8,851 nt of DNA, taken from the NCBI GenBank assembly GCA_900770405.1, contig CAAGKL010000219.1, positions 1 to 8,851 of the forward strand. The letters run 5' to 3'. The notes beneath the pieces were generated by a model. The model did no database searches and was not told the DNA's origin. It was given only the letters and a program-made list of their open reading frames with translations. Position 1 is the stretch's first letter. Each line of letters begins with the position of its first letter. The position numbers were made by a program, and so were the translations under genes. Shown piece by piece: positions 1 to 5,763 of the stretch. The DNA is from Clostridia bacterium (GTDB lineage: Bacteria > Bacillota > Clostridia > UBA1381).

Positions 1-30
1 CGCCGCCCATTTAAAAAATTTTTTTCCCAT
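1..30 (-). CDS. Start of a leftward gene, cut by the window edge
   Basis: On the minus strand an ATG at 30-28 opens a frame that stays open to the left edge and reads MGKKFFKWAA. Six bases upstream lies AAGGACGG, a near match to a ribosome binding site. A short N-terminus with two lysines followed by hydrophobic residues could be the start of a signal peptide or membrane anchor, but ten residues cannot identify a family. The gene would be divergent from the HAD phosphatase gene, with about 270 bases between them. The call rests only on the start codon, the upstream purine-rich site and the absence of a stop. Confidence 0.45.
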   Translation of the reverse strand, partial: MGKKFFKWAA

Positions 31-114
31 AAACAACCGTCCTTTTTCGCACTTTTTATACTTTTATTATTGCCCGTCGCGGCTCAGGATTTTCTCTGTA
101 AATAAATAAAAAAA

Positions 115-151
115 TGTAAAATTGTTACAAATATATTAAAAAAATGTTACA
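115..151. promoter_or_regulatory. Possible operator: palindromic TGTAA-N5-TTACA plus a second TGTTACA
   Basis: Bases 115-129 read TGTAAAATTGTTACA, an imperfect inverted repeat (TGTAA, five bases, TTACA). A second TGTTACA lies at 145-151, 22 bases from the first TGTTACA (123-129), which is about two helical turns. Both sit just upstream of the -35 box of the phosphatase promoter (162-167). A nearly identical 15-mer occurs at 2181-2195. The arrangement is typical of a repressor or activator site. The binding protein is unknown, and the region is AT-rich, so chance similarity is possible. Confidence 0.35.
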
Positions 152-161
152 TAAAAAGGCA

Positions 162-190
162 TTTACAAACGACAAAATATTTTGTATAAT
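162..190 (+). promoter_or_regulatory. Sigma-A promoter for the HAD phosphatase gene
   Basis: TTTACA at 162-167, a 17-base spacer and TATAAT at 185-190 form a near-consensus sigma-A promoter facing the phosphatase gene. It would give a leader of roughly 105 bases before the ATG at 302. The start of that leader is GC-rich, and it ends in a small hairpin just before the ribosome binding site. Confidence 0.6.
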
Positions 191-266
191 AAGAGCGGCG
201 GCGGGCGAAATTTTACGCTTTTTCAAGCCGCGAAAATCGCCGCGCGAGACCCGGCGAAAAAAATTT

Positions 267-285
267 CTTCTATATATAATAGAAG
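267..285 (+). other. Small hairpin ahead of the phosphatase ribosome binding site
   Basis: CTTCTAT (267-273) and ATAGAAG (279-285) form a perfect seven-pair inverted repeat with the five-base loop ATATA. It ends six bases before the ribosome binding site AGGGG (291-295). It is AT-rich and so only weakly stable. There is no long T-run after it, so it is not a terminator. A role in translation or mRNA stability is only a possibility. Confidence 0.35.
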
Positions 286-301
286 CAAAAAGGGGATAAT
301 T

Positions 302-961
302 ATGGATAATTTATATATTTTTGACCTTGACGGGACGCTTTTGAACACACTGCCGACGATTGCGCACTACGGGAACAGCGCGCTGGAAAAATTCGGATTT
401 GCAAAAATTTGCGAGGAGCGGTACAAAACGCTGGTCGGCGACGGGCGCGATGTGCTCATTCACCGTATGCTCGCCGAGCACGGCGCGGACACCGCGGAGA
501 ATTTTGACCGCGTCGGCGGCGTGTATGACGCGCTCTACGAGGCGGACGTGATGTACCTGACCCGCCCGTACGACGGCATACCCGAGCTTTTGCGCGATTT
601 GAAGGCGGCGGGTGTGCGGCTGGCGGTTTTGTCGAACAAGCCGGACAACGTGGTAAATCCGATCGCAAAAAGTGTTTTCGGCGGGGTTTTTGACCTCGTG
701 CGCGGCAAAACGCCGGAATTTCCGACAAAGCCCGACCCGGCATCGGCGCTCGACATCTGCGCGCGGCTTGGCTGCGCGCCGCAGCACACGACCTTCGTCG
801 GCGACACCTCGGTCGACATCAAAACCGGCAAAAACGGCGGCTTTTACACCGTCGGCGTCGAATGGGGTTTCCGCGGCAGGGATGAGCTCACGGCGGCGGG
901 GGCGGACTTTATTGCGCGGAGCGCGGAGGATATTTTCGCAAATCTTCAAAACAGAAAGTGA
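302..961 (+). CDS. HAD-superfamily hydrolase, phosphoglycolate phosphatase-like
   Basis: This 219-residue protein belongs to the haloacid dehalogenase superfamily of cytoplasmic phosphatases. Motif I is FDLDGT, with the nucleophile D8 and acid D10. Motif II is the Ser in VLSNKP (S111). Motif III is the Lys in TKPDP (K143). Motif IV is VGDTSVD (D168, D172). Residues between about 15 and 85 form the helical cap typical of the Gph/PGMB branch. Phosphoglycolate phosphatase is the usual label for such proteins, but the substrate cannot be told from sequence alone. The frame is open further upstream to a TTG at 182, but ATG 302 is preferred: it has AGGGG six bases upstream, and the conserved fold starts at residue 4. 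The upstream extension also overlaps the promoter. The gene appears monocistronic, and no clear terminator separates it from the rplM promoter. Confidence 0.88.
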   Translation: MDNLYIFDLDGTLLNTLPTIAHYGNSALEKFGFAKICEERYKTLVGDGRDVLIHRMLAEHGADTAENFDRVGGVYDALYEADVMYLTRPYDGIPELLRDLKAAGVRLAVLSNKPDNVVNPIAKSVFGGVFDLVRGKTPEFPTKPDPASALDICARLGCAPQHTTFVGDTSVDIKTGKNGGFYTVGVEWGFRGRDELTAAGADFIARSAEDIFANLQNRK

Positions 962-1039
962 GATTAAGAGAGAAAAACGTCAATTTTAAGAGATTTCAAG
1001 AGCTTGCGCCGAATATATAAAATTTCTTACAAAAAAGTA

Positions 1040-1068
1040 TTGACAGCGCAAGAAAAAAGTAGTAAAAT
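1040..1068 (+). promoter_or_regulatory. Strong sigma-A promoter for rplM-rpsI
   Basis: A perfect TTGACA at 1040-1045 is followed by a 17-base spacer and TAAAAT at 1063-1068. Transcription would start near 1075, giving an mRNA leader of about 68 bases before rplM. This fits a highly expressed ribosomal protein operon. Confidence 0.8.
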
Positions 1069-1074
1069 ATATCT

Positions 1075-1142
1075 CGTTGCGACGGACAGAGGTCCGTTAT
1101 GTATAGAATCAGGGTAAAACCCGAATGAAGGAGGTAATTTCA
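1075..1142 (+). promoter_or_regulatory. Candidate ribosomal protein L13 leader (autoregulatory 5' UTR)
   Basis: The short leader of rplM holds two compact hairpins. The first is ACGGAC (1082-1087) paired perfectly with GTCCGT (1092-1097) across AGAG. The second is GGGT (1112-1115) with ACCC (1119-1122) across AAA. The ribosome binding site GGAGG (1130-1134) follows a few bases later. A structured L13 leader upstream of rplM-rpsI is known in Firmicutes, where L13 is thought to control its own operon. The position and length fit that family, but I could not align this copy to the family model, so the assignment is inferred. Confidence 0.5.
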
Positions 1143-1583
1143 ATGAACAGCAGCTATATGGCTAAGCCCGCTGATATTGAAAGAAAATGGTATATCATTG
1201 ACGCTGCAGGAAAGCCCCTCGGCAGAGTGGCGGCTGCGGCAGCGAGTATTCTCAGAGGAAAGCATCTTCCGACCTACACCCCGCACGTTGACTGCGGCGA
1301 TCACGTTATCGTCATCAACTGCGAGAAGGCTGTTCTGACCGGCTCGAAGCTCCAGAACAAGGTTCGCTACTACCACACAGGCTGGGTAGGCGGCATCAAG
1401 GAAATCCACTACAACAAGCTTATGGCGGAGAACCCGGAGAAGGCTATGATGTACGCGGTTAAAGGTATGCTCCCGAACAATACCGTCGGCAGAACCTCGC
1501 TGACAAGACTGCGCGCATACAAGGGTGCCGAGCACGATCACGCGGCACAGAAGCCCGTGGCTTGGACACAGGATATTAAATAA
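1143..1583 (+). CDS. rplM: 50S ribosomal protein L13
   Basis: This 146-residue protein is L13, an early-assembling component of the large ribosomal subunit that binds 23S rRNA. The family signature is clear at residues 107-130, from KGMLP through GRTSLTRLRAYKG to AE, followed by HDHAAQKP. The N-terminal part has WYIIDAAGKPLGRVA and the conserved LRGKHLPTYTPHVDCGD stretch. Length is normal for the family. An ATG at 1125 is in frame but lies on the ribosome binding site itself. The start at 1143 has GGAGG eight bases upstream and gives the expected N-terminus. It is the first gene of a two-gene operon, with rpsI starting 14 bases after its stop. Confidence 0.97.
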   Translation: MNSSYMAKPADIERKWYIIDAAGKPLGRVAAAAASILRGKHLPTYTPHVDCGDHVIVINCEKAVLTGSKLQNKVRYYHTGWVGGIKEIHYNKLMAENPEKAMMYAVKGMLPNNTVGRTSLTRLRAYKGAEHDHAAQKPVAWTQDIK

Positions 1584-1597
1584 GGAGGATACGAGCA

Positions 1598-1993
1598 ATG
1601 GCAAAAGAACAGTACTGCGGCACAGGCAGAAGAAAGTCATCGGTTGCGCGGGTTCGCCTTGTTCCCGGCAACGGCAAAATTACTATAAATAAGAGAGATA
1701 TTGACGAGTATTTCGGTCTTGATACACTCAAGGTTATCGTTCGCCAGCCCCTTACGGCTACCGAGACGATTGCGAAGTTCGACGTTATCGCAACGGTTGA
1801 GGGCGGCGGCTTCACCGGTCAGGCGGGCGCTATCCGCCACGGTATCGCACGCGCGCTGCTCGAGGTTGATTCGGACGCTTACCGTTCGACGCTCAAGCAG
1901 GCGGGCTACCTTACAAGAGACTCCAGAATGAAGGAAAGAAAGAAGTACGGCTTGAAGGCTGCACGTCGCGCTCCTCAGTTCTCGAAGAGATAA
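1598..1993 (+). CDS. rpsI: 30S ribosomal protein S9
   Basis: This 131-residue protein is S9, a small-subunit protein whose C-terminal tail reaches into the P site and contacts tRNA. The family signature GGGFTGQAGAIRHGIARAL lies at about residues 69-87. The C-terminus is basic and ends in the conserved FSKR. The N-terminal GTGRRKSSVARV is also typical. AAGGAGG at 1582-1588 overlaps the rplM stop codon and stands nine bases before the ATG. Co-transcription with rplM is the standard bacterial arrangement. A strong terminator follows 17 bases after the stop. Confidence 0.97.
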   Translation: MAKEQYCGTGRRKSSVARVRLVPGNGKITINKRDIDEYFGLDTLKVIVRQPLTATETIAKFDVIATVEGGGFTGQAGAIRHGIARALLEVDSDAYRSTLKQAGYLTRDSRMKERKKYGLKAARRAPQFSKR

Positions 1994-2010
1994 GAATTGT
2001 TACAAAAATC

Positions 2011-2042
2011 GGGTGCTGTCCTATGGACGGCACTCTTTTTTT
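2011..2042 (+). terminator. Rho-independent terminator of rplM-rpsI
   Basis: Bases 2011-2021 pair with 2025-2035 to form an 11-pair stem with two G-U pairs and a TAT loop, followed by seven Ts (2036-2042). On the minus strand the same hairpin is followed by GATTTTTG, so it may also stop leftward transcripts coming from the ribbon-helix-helix region. Confidence 0.88.
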
Positions 2043-2219
2043 GCGCAAAACGCAAAAAAATGCCCGCGCCGCACCGTGGCTTGTTTTGCTGCGGGGACCG
2101 TGAGTGGGTTTTTGACGATTTTTGTCGGATTTTGTAGGTTTTATGCGCCTTTGCGCCATTTTTGCTTTTTGCTCTTTTTTTGTAAACTTGTTACAGATTT
2201 TTCCAAATTTTACCGAAAA
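2036..2219. other. Intergenic region with inverted repeat and TGTAA-N5-TTACA motif
   Basis: No gene is supported here. The T-tract of the rpsI terminator is also the left arm of a perfect ten-pair inverted repeat: TTTTTTTGCG (2036-2045) and CGCAAAAAAA (2051-2060) with a five-base loop. Further on, 2181-2195 reads TGTAAACTTGTTACA, differing by one base from the motif at 115-129. The rest is C/T-rich on this strand and has no recognisable RNA or promoter. Open frames on both strands overlap the terminator or rpsI and lack ribosome binding sites. Confidence 0.5.
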
Positions 2220-2398
2220 TTAATTAATTTCCACCTCGCCGACGCTGTTTTTGAGCAAAATATTTATTATTTCATTTCTCGAACGATTGCTTTCACCCGA
2301 TAAATTATCAATCTTTTCAAGCGTTCTCCTTTAATTCTGACAGAAATTATTTTATATCCGTCATCGCCCTTTTTACTTATCTTTATAATGTTCGACAT
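2220..2398 (-). pseudogene. Frameshifted ribbon-helix-helix (CopG/Arc-type) protein
   Basis: On the minus strand an ATG at 2398-2396 begins MSNIIKISKKGDDGYKIISV, then RIKGERLKR, and then leaves frame. The next frame continues at once with DNLSGESNRSRNEII, then NILLKNSVGEVEIN and a TAA at 2222-2220. Joined, the two halves make a protein of about 59 residues with the layout of small clostridial ribbon-helix-helix proteins: a beta-strand (YKIISVRIK), helix 1 (ERLKRIDNLSGES) and the NRSRNEIINILL second helix. One extra base in the A4 run (plus-strand T4, 2314-2317) would restore a single frame. These proteins bind DNA as dimers, often as autoregulators or antitoxin-like factors. No good ribosome binding site is visible. 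It may be a true pseudogene, a phase-variable gene or a sequencing error. Confidence 0.7.
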
Positions 2399-2416
2399 AA
2401 AAATTACCGCATAACA

Positions 2417-2455
2417 ATTATAACACGTCCCGACCGCAGAAAAGTATATTATAAT
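2417..2455. promoter_or_regulatory. Possible divergent -10 boxes
   Basis: A TATAAT on the minus strand (2422-2417) lies 18 bases before the ribbon-helix-helix start, and a TATAAT on the plus strand (2450-2455) lies 32 bases before the start at 2488. Neither has a convincing -35 box at 16-18 bases. The region is very AT-rich, so these matches are weak evidence alone. Their placement facing both divergent genes is the only reason to list them. Confidence 0.3.
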
Positions 2456-2487
2456 TATATTCAGAATATATTTATTTCTGTGATAAT

Positions 2488-3390
2488 ATGTGTCACTCTA
2501 TAGAACAAGCACAAATTGGAATTATTATCGGCAATCACGGCAACGGAGGGACACACGAGTTCACGCTCACCGCCGGCAGCCATATTCTGAAATTTATCTA
2601 CGGGCGCAGATGTATGAAAACGGTTATGCTGAATATAGCCGAAAACACGGATATTTTACATATGAACGTCAGCATAAACGCCGGCGGTTTAGATGCGCAG
2701 TCCGACAGCGCCGGATGCGTCACCGTGGCGGCAAACGAGAAAAAGTCGAACGGCTGCGGCATCGGCTGTCTTACAATAATAATTATTATCGCGGTCGCAA
2801 CAATTATTTCATCAATTATCGGCTCGGATTCCTCCGATACTCGCACCGACACATCAGCCGTTTCTCAAAACAGCGAGCTGTCCGACAACGAAAAAGCAGC
2901 CAAGCTTTTGGAAAGCGCTACCGACTACTTCGACCGGGACAGGTACGCCAAGGCGATTTCGTTATGCAAGAAAATCTGCGCCGATTACCCCGACACCAAG
3001 GTCTCCGGAAATATGACCGCGTACCTGGCAGAGCAATACGCAAAATTCCCGGAGGTATCTGCCATCAATCTTATGAGTGAGTACGGCTCAAATTCAGTCG
3101 ACGCGGATATGTCATATGACGGCAAAACAATTATTGTCAGCGGAATTGTTTCGTCCATCGGGAAAACGGACAGCAAAAGCAACCTGTGCGTTGTGTTGAA
3201 AACAAATACGATGCTGTTCGGCGTACAGTTAAATTTCAAACCCGAGAACGAAGCCGATGTTGCCGATTTATGCAAGGGAACTAAGGTCAAAGCTATCGGA
3301 ACCTGTTCCGGGCGGAGCGGGTTGCTTTCGGTTCTGACCGACGTCACAAACGTTATGATTGATGATTGTATCTTGATAAACTGGTTTTAA
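2488..3390 (+). CDS. Membrane protein with OB-fold (tRNA_anti-like) C-terminal domain
   Basis: The 300-residue product has four visible parts. Residues 1-66 look like the end of a beta-sandwich domain (GGTHEFTLTAGSHILKF resembles extracellular PEGA-like repeats). Residues 91-112 are one very hydrophobic membrane segment rich in Ile. Residues 132-187 are helical, including AAKLLESATDYF and RYAKAISLCKKICADYP, like a TPR unit. Residues 193-297 match the tRNA_anti-like OB-fold pattern: LMSEYGSNSVDAD, then a DGKTIIVSGIVSSI strand pair, a KGTKVKAIGTC turn and a final DDCILI. Such domains occur in secreted or membrane proteins of unknown role. No ribosome binding site precedes ATG 2488, and the N-terminal domain seems to begin mid-fold, so the 5' end may be eroded or the true start may be internal (for example 2614). 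Function is unknown. Confidence 0.6.
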   Translation: MCHSIEQAQIGIIIGNHGNGGTHEFTLTAGSHILKFIYGRRCMKTVMLNIAENTDILHMNVSINAGGLDAQSDSAGCVTVAANEKKSNGCGIGCLTIIIIIAVATIISSIIGSDSSDTRTDTSAVSQNSELSDNEKAAKLLESATDYFDRDRYAKAISLCKKICADYPDTKVSGNMTAYLAEQYAKFPEVSAINLMSEYGSNSVDADMSYDGKTIIVSGIVSSIGKTDSKSNLCVVLKTNTMLFGVQLNFKPENEADVADLCKGTKVKAIGTCSGRSGLLSVLTDVTNVMIDDCILINWF

Positions 3391-3393
3391 GGC

Positions 3394-3425
3394 AAAAAAA
3401 TAACGCCCCGGGGCGTTATTTTTTT
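3394..3425. terminator. Bidirectional terminator between convergent genes
   Basis: The 32 bases form a perfect palindrome: seven As, a nine-base arm TAACGCCCC, its complement and seven Ts. On either strand it gives a GC-rich stem followed by a T-run, so it can end both the rightward membrane protein gene (stop at 3390) and the leftward arginine operon. The TAA stop of the transporter gene (3418-3416) lies inside the right arm. Confidence 0.92.
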
Positions 3426-4303
3426 ACCGCCGCGGTTTTCTTTTTCAAAAACGACAGCTTTGTCTCCGAAATTATCGTCGCTGCGAATATCAGGCAAAAG
3501 CCCGTCGCAAGCCGCGGCGTGACCTGCTCGTGATACAAAATCACCGAGAACAGCACCCCGAACACCGACTCCAGGCTCAGCAAAATCGCCGCATTTGACG
3601 GCGGGAGCCGTTTTTGCCCCCAATTCTGGCACAGGAGCGTCACCGCCGTGCACAACACCGTCAAATAAAACAGCTCAAAGCCCGCGTCCGTGACCGCCGT
3701 CACCGACACGCTCTCGGTCAGCAAAAATCCCACCGCCGAGCACAGCCCGCACATAAAAAACTGCATTATCGTCAGCAGCACCGGGTCCTGCCCCTGCGAC
3801 AGCTTTGACACCGCAATTATATGCGCCGCCCAGAAAAATCCCGAAAACAGCGTCATATAATCGCCCGTCTGCACCGTCAGGCTATCTGTCAGTGACACAA
3901 GCCCTATACCTACCATGCACGTTATCGCCGCGATTATATTATACTTATCCGGGCGGGTCTTATCCACCGCCCAGAACATAAACGGCACAATTATGCAGTA
4001 AACCGCGGTCAGAAACGCATTCTTGCCCGGCGTCGTATGCGCCAGCCCGACCGTTTGCAGCCAATACGCCATAAACAGGCAGCCGCCGATAATCACGCCG
4101 CTTTTCACGTACCGCATATTCAAAAGGCGCAGCTTCTTATAAAACACGCCGCACAAAACCGCGCCCGCGACCAAAAACCGGAACGCAAGGATAAAAAACA
4201 TCGGCAGACTGTCGAGCGTATTTTTCAGAATCGCGAACGAGCTGCCCCACAAAAGCGTCGCCGTGAGCAGCGCCGCGCGCGCCAGACCCTTACTTCCCTT
4301 CAA
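3416..4303 (-). CDS. EamA/DMT-family transporter
   Basis: This is a drug/metabolite-superfamily carrier of about 295 residues with around ten hydrophobic segments arranged as two EamA repeats. Visible landmarks are LLWGSSFAILKN (about 17-28), GLAHTTPGKNAFLTAVY (87-103), a second-repeat FFWAAHIIAVSKLSQ stretch (156-170) and LESVFGVLFSVILYHE (244-259). Family members move small solutes such as amino acids across the inner membrane. The substrate here is unknown. The frame is open upstream with a very Arg-rich tail that is argH read out of frame. The TTG at 4303 is chosen because GGGAGG (4318-4313) stands nine bases before it. It overlaps the last 14 bases of argH, suggesting translational coupling and co-regulation with arginine synthesis. 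The C-terminus is lysine-rich (FLKKKTAAVKK). Confidence 0.85.
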   Translation of the reverse strand: MKGSKGLARAALLTATLLWGSSFAILKNTLDSLPMFFILAFRFLVAGAVLCGVFYKKLRLLNMRYVKSGVIIGGCLFMAYWLQTVGLAHTTPGKNAFLTAVYCIIVPFMFWAVDKTRPDKYNIIAAITCMVGIGLVSLTDSLTVQTGDYMTLFSGFFWAAHIIAVSKLSQGQDPVLLTIMQFFMCGLCSAVGFLLTESVSVTAVTDAGFELFYLTVLCTAVTLLCQNWGQKRLPPSNAAILLSLESVFGVLFSVILYHEQVTPRLATGFCLIFAATIISETKLSFLKKKTAAVKK

Positions 4304-5687
4304 CCTTTTCCGCCTCCCGCAAAAAATTCTCCGCCTCCGCAATCTCCGCCGCAAGCGCCGTCGCCGACGGTCCGCCCGGGACATTCCTGCCGTTTATGCA
4401 GGTCTGCATCGAAATCGCGTCATAAACGTTCTCATCAAACATATCCGAAAAACTGCGCAGCTCGTCGAGTGTCAGCTCATCAAGCGCCTTATCCCGGCTG
4501 ATTGCATAAAACACCAGCTTGCCGATAACGGCGTGCGCCTCGCGGAACGGCATTCCGCGTTTCACAAGATAATCCGCCGCGTCGGTCGCGTTGGTAAAGC
4601 CGCCCTTCGCGCCGCGCAGCATATTCTCCTTCTTCACCGTCATCGTCGCAATCATATCGCAGAACACCGGCAGGCACAGCCGCACCGTATCGAGCGCGTC
4701 GAAAATCGGCTCCTTATCCTCCTGCATATCCTTATTATACGCAAGCGGCAGCCCCTTCATCGTCGTCAAAAGCCCCATCAGATGCCCGTACACACGCCCC
4801 GTCTTGCCGCGGATAAGCTCCGCCACGTCGGGATTTTTCTTCTGCGGCATAATCGACGACCCGGTCGAATACGCGTCGTCCATCTCTACAAAGGAAAATT
4901 CGTGGCTCGACCACAAAATCAGCTCCTCCGAGAACCGCGACAGGTGCATCATCAGCATCGACAGCACGCCCGCCAGCTCAATCGCGAAATCGCGGTCAGA
5001 CACGCCATCAAGGCTGTTACGCGTAATCGCGCCGAAGCCGAGCTCGCGCGCAGTGCCCTCGCGGTCGAGCGGGTATGTCGTCCCCGCCAGCGCCCCAGAG
5101 CCGAGCGGCGAAAAATCGCACCGTTTACGCCAATCCTCAAGCCGCGACAGGTCGCGCCTGAGCATCTCGAAATACGCCATGAAATGCAGCCCGAGCGTTA
5201 TCGGCTGCGCCTTTTGCAGGTGCGTATAGCCCGGCATCACGGTCGCCTCGTGCTCCTTCGCCAGCGACAGCAGCACCCCGAGCGCGTGCAAAAGCATACC
5301 GCGCAGGCTTTCTGTCTCGTCGAGCAGATACATACGCAAATCGAGCGCCACCTGGTCATTGCGGCTCCTGCCGGTATGCAGGCGCTTGCCCGCCTCGCCG
5401 ATGCGGTCGGTCAGAAGCTTCTCCACATTCATATGTATATCCTCGGCGTCAATCAAAAATTCCACCTTGCCGGCATTTATATCGTCCAAAATTCCGCGCA
5501 AGCCCTCGACAATTTTCTCCGCGTCCGCCTGCGGGATAATCCCCTGCCGCCCGAGCATATTCGCGTGCGCGATGCTGCCGCGGATATCCTGCGCGTACAT
5601 CCGCTTGTCAAAGCGTATCGACGAGTTGAAATCGTCCACGCGCCGGTCGGTGCTCTTCTGAAAACGCCCGCCCCATAGCTTTGCCAT
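4290..5687 (-). CDS. argH: Argininosuccinate lyase
   Basis: ArgH splits argininosuccinate into arginine and fumarate, the last step of arginine synthesis, as a cytoplasmic homotetramer. The 465-residue length is normal. The aspartase/fumarase superfamily signature GSSIMPQKKNPD lies at about 276-287 and holds the catalytic serine loop. MPGYTHLQKAQP (151-162) carries the conserved histidine H156. HTGRSRNDQVALD (104-116) is the substrate-binding loop. The N-terminal MAKLWGGRF is typical of the family. A TTG at 5711 is in frame, but ATG 5687 has GGAGG (5700-5696) eight bases upstream and gives the family N-terminus. It lies 76 bases downstream of argG, behind a potential hairpin, and overlaps the transporter gene by 14 bases. 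Confidence 0.97.
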   Translation of the reverse strand: MAKLWGGRFQKSTDRRVDDFNSSIRFDKRMYAQDIRGSIAHANMLGRQGIIPQADAEKIVEGLRGILDDINAGKVEFLIDAEDIHMNVEKLLTDRIGEAGKRLHTGRSRNDQVALDLRMYLLDETESLRGMLLHALGVLLSLAKEHEATVMPGYTHLQKAQPITLGLHFMAYFEMLRRDLSRLEDWRKRCDFSPLGSGALAGTTYPLDREGTARELGFGAITRNSLDGVSDRDFAIELAGVLSMLMMHLSRFSEELILWSSHEFSFVEMDDAYSTGSSIMPQKKNPDVAELIRGKTGRVYGHLMGLLTTMKGLPLAYNKDMQEDKEPIFDALDTVRLCLPVFCDMIATMTVKKENMLRGAKGGFTNATDAADYLVKRGMPFREAHAVIGKLVFYAISRDKALDELTLDELRSFSDMFDENVYDAISMQTCINGRNVPGGPSATALAAEIAEAENFLREAEKVEGK

Positions 5688-5701
5688 AAAAAAATCCTCC
5701 C

Positions 5702-5750
5702 GAATACGCAAAATCAGGGGTCACCCGACATACCGGCAGCCCCCGTATTC
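5702..5750 (-). promoter_or_regulatory. Intercistronic stem-loop between argG and argH
   Basis: Read on the minus strand, GAATACG (5750-5744) pairs with CGTATTC (5708-5702). A GGGG/CCCC pair (5743-5740 with 5720-5717) and a CCG/CGG pair (5736-5734 with 5727-5725) nest inside, with a bulge near the base. The 3' arm ends one base before the argH ribosome-binding region (GGGAGG). There is no T-run at the end of the stem, so it is not a standard terminator. It may act on mRNA processing, stability or argH translation. The fold is inferred by eye. Confidence 0.4.
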
Positions 5751-5763
5751 TGCGAAAATTTGT

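Noticed and set aside
182..301. N-terminal extension of the HAD phosphatase from TTG 182
   Set aside because: It overlaps the -10 box of the promoter, lacks a ribosome binding site and adds residues not seen in the family.
1911..2159. Minus-strand open frame of 82 codons spanning the rpsI end
   Set aside because: It crosses the terminator hairpin and overlaps a well-supported ribosomal gene. Its composition is low-complexity and basic.
2013..2303. Plus-strand open frame of 96 codons after rpsI
   Set aside because: It starts inside the rpsI terminator stem, has no ribosome binding site, resembles no known family, and runs opposite to the better supported ribbon-helix-helix remnant.
2308..2320. 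Programmed -1 frameshift in the ribbon-helix-helix gene
   Set aside because: The site TTG AAA AGA does not allow good re-pairing after a -1 slip, and no downstream stimulator was seen. A one-base indel in the A4 run is simpler.
4263..5678. Very long plus-strand open frame of 471 codons opposite argH
   Set aside because: It is antisense to argH and rich in Arg and His, as expected from reading high-GC3 codons backwards. No start signal or domain was recognised.
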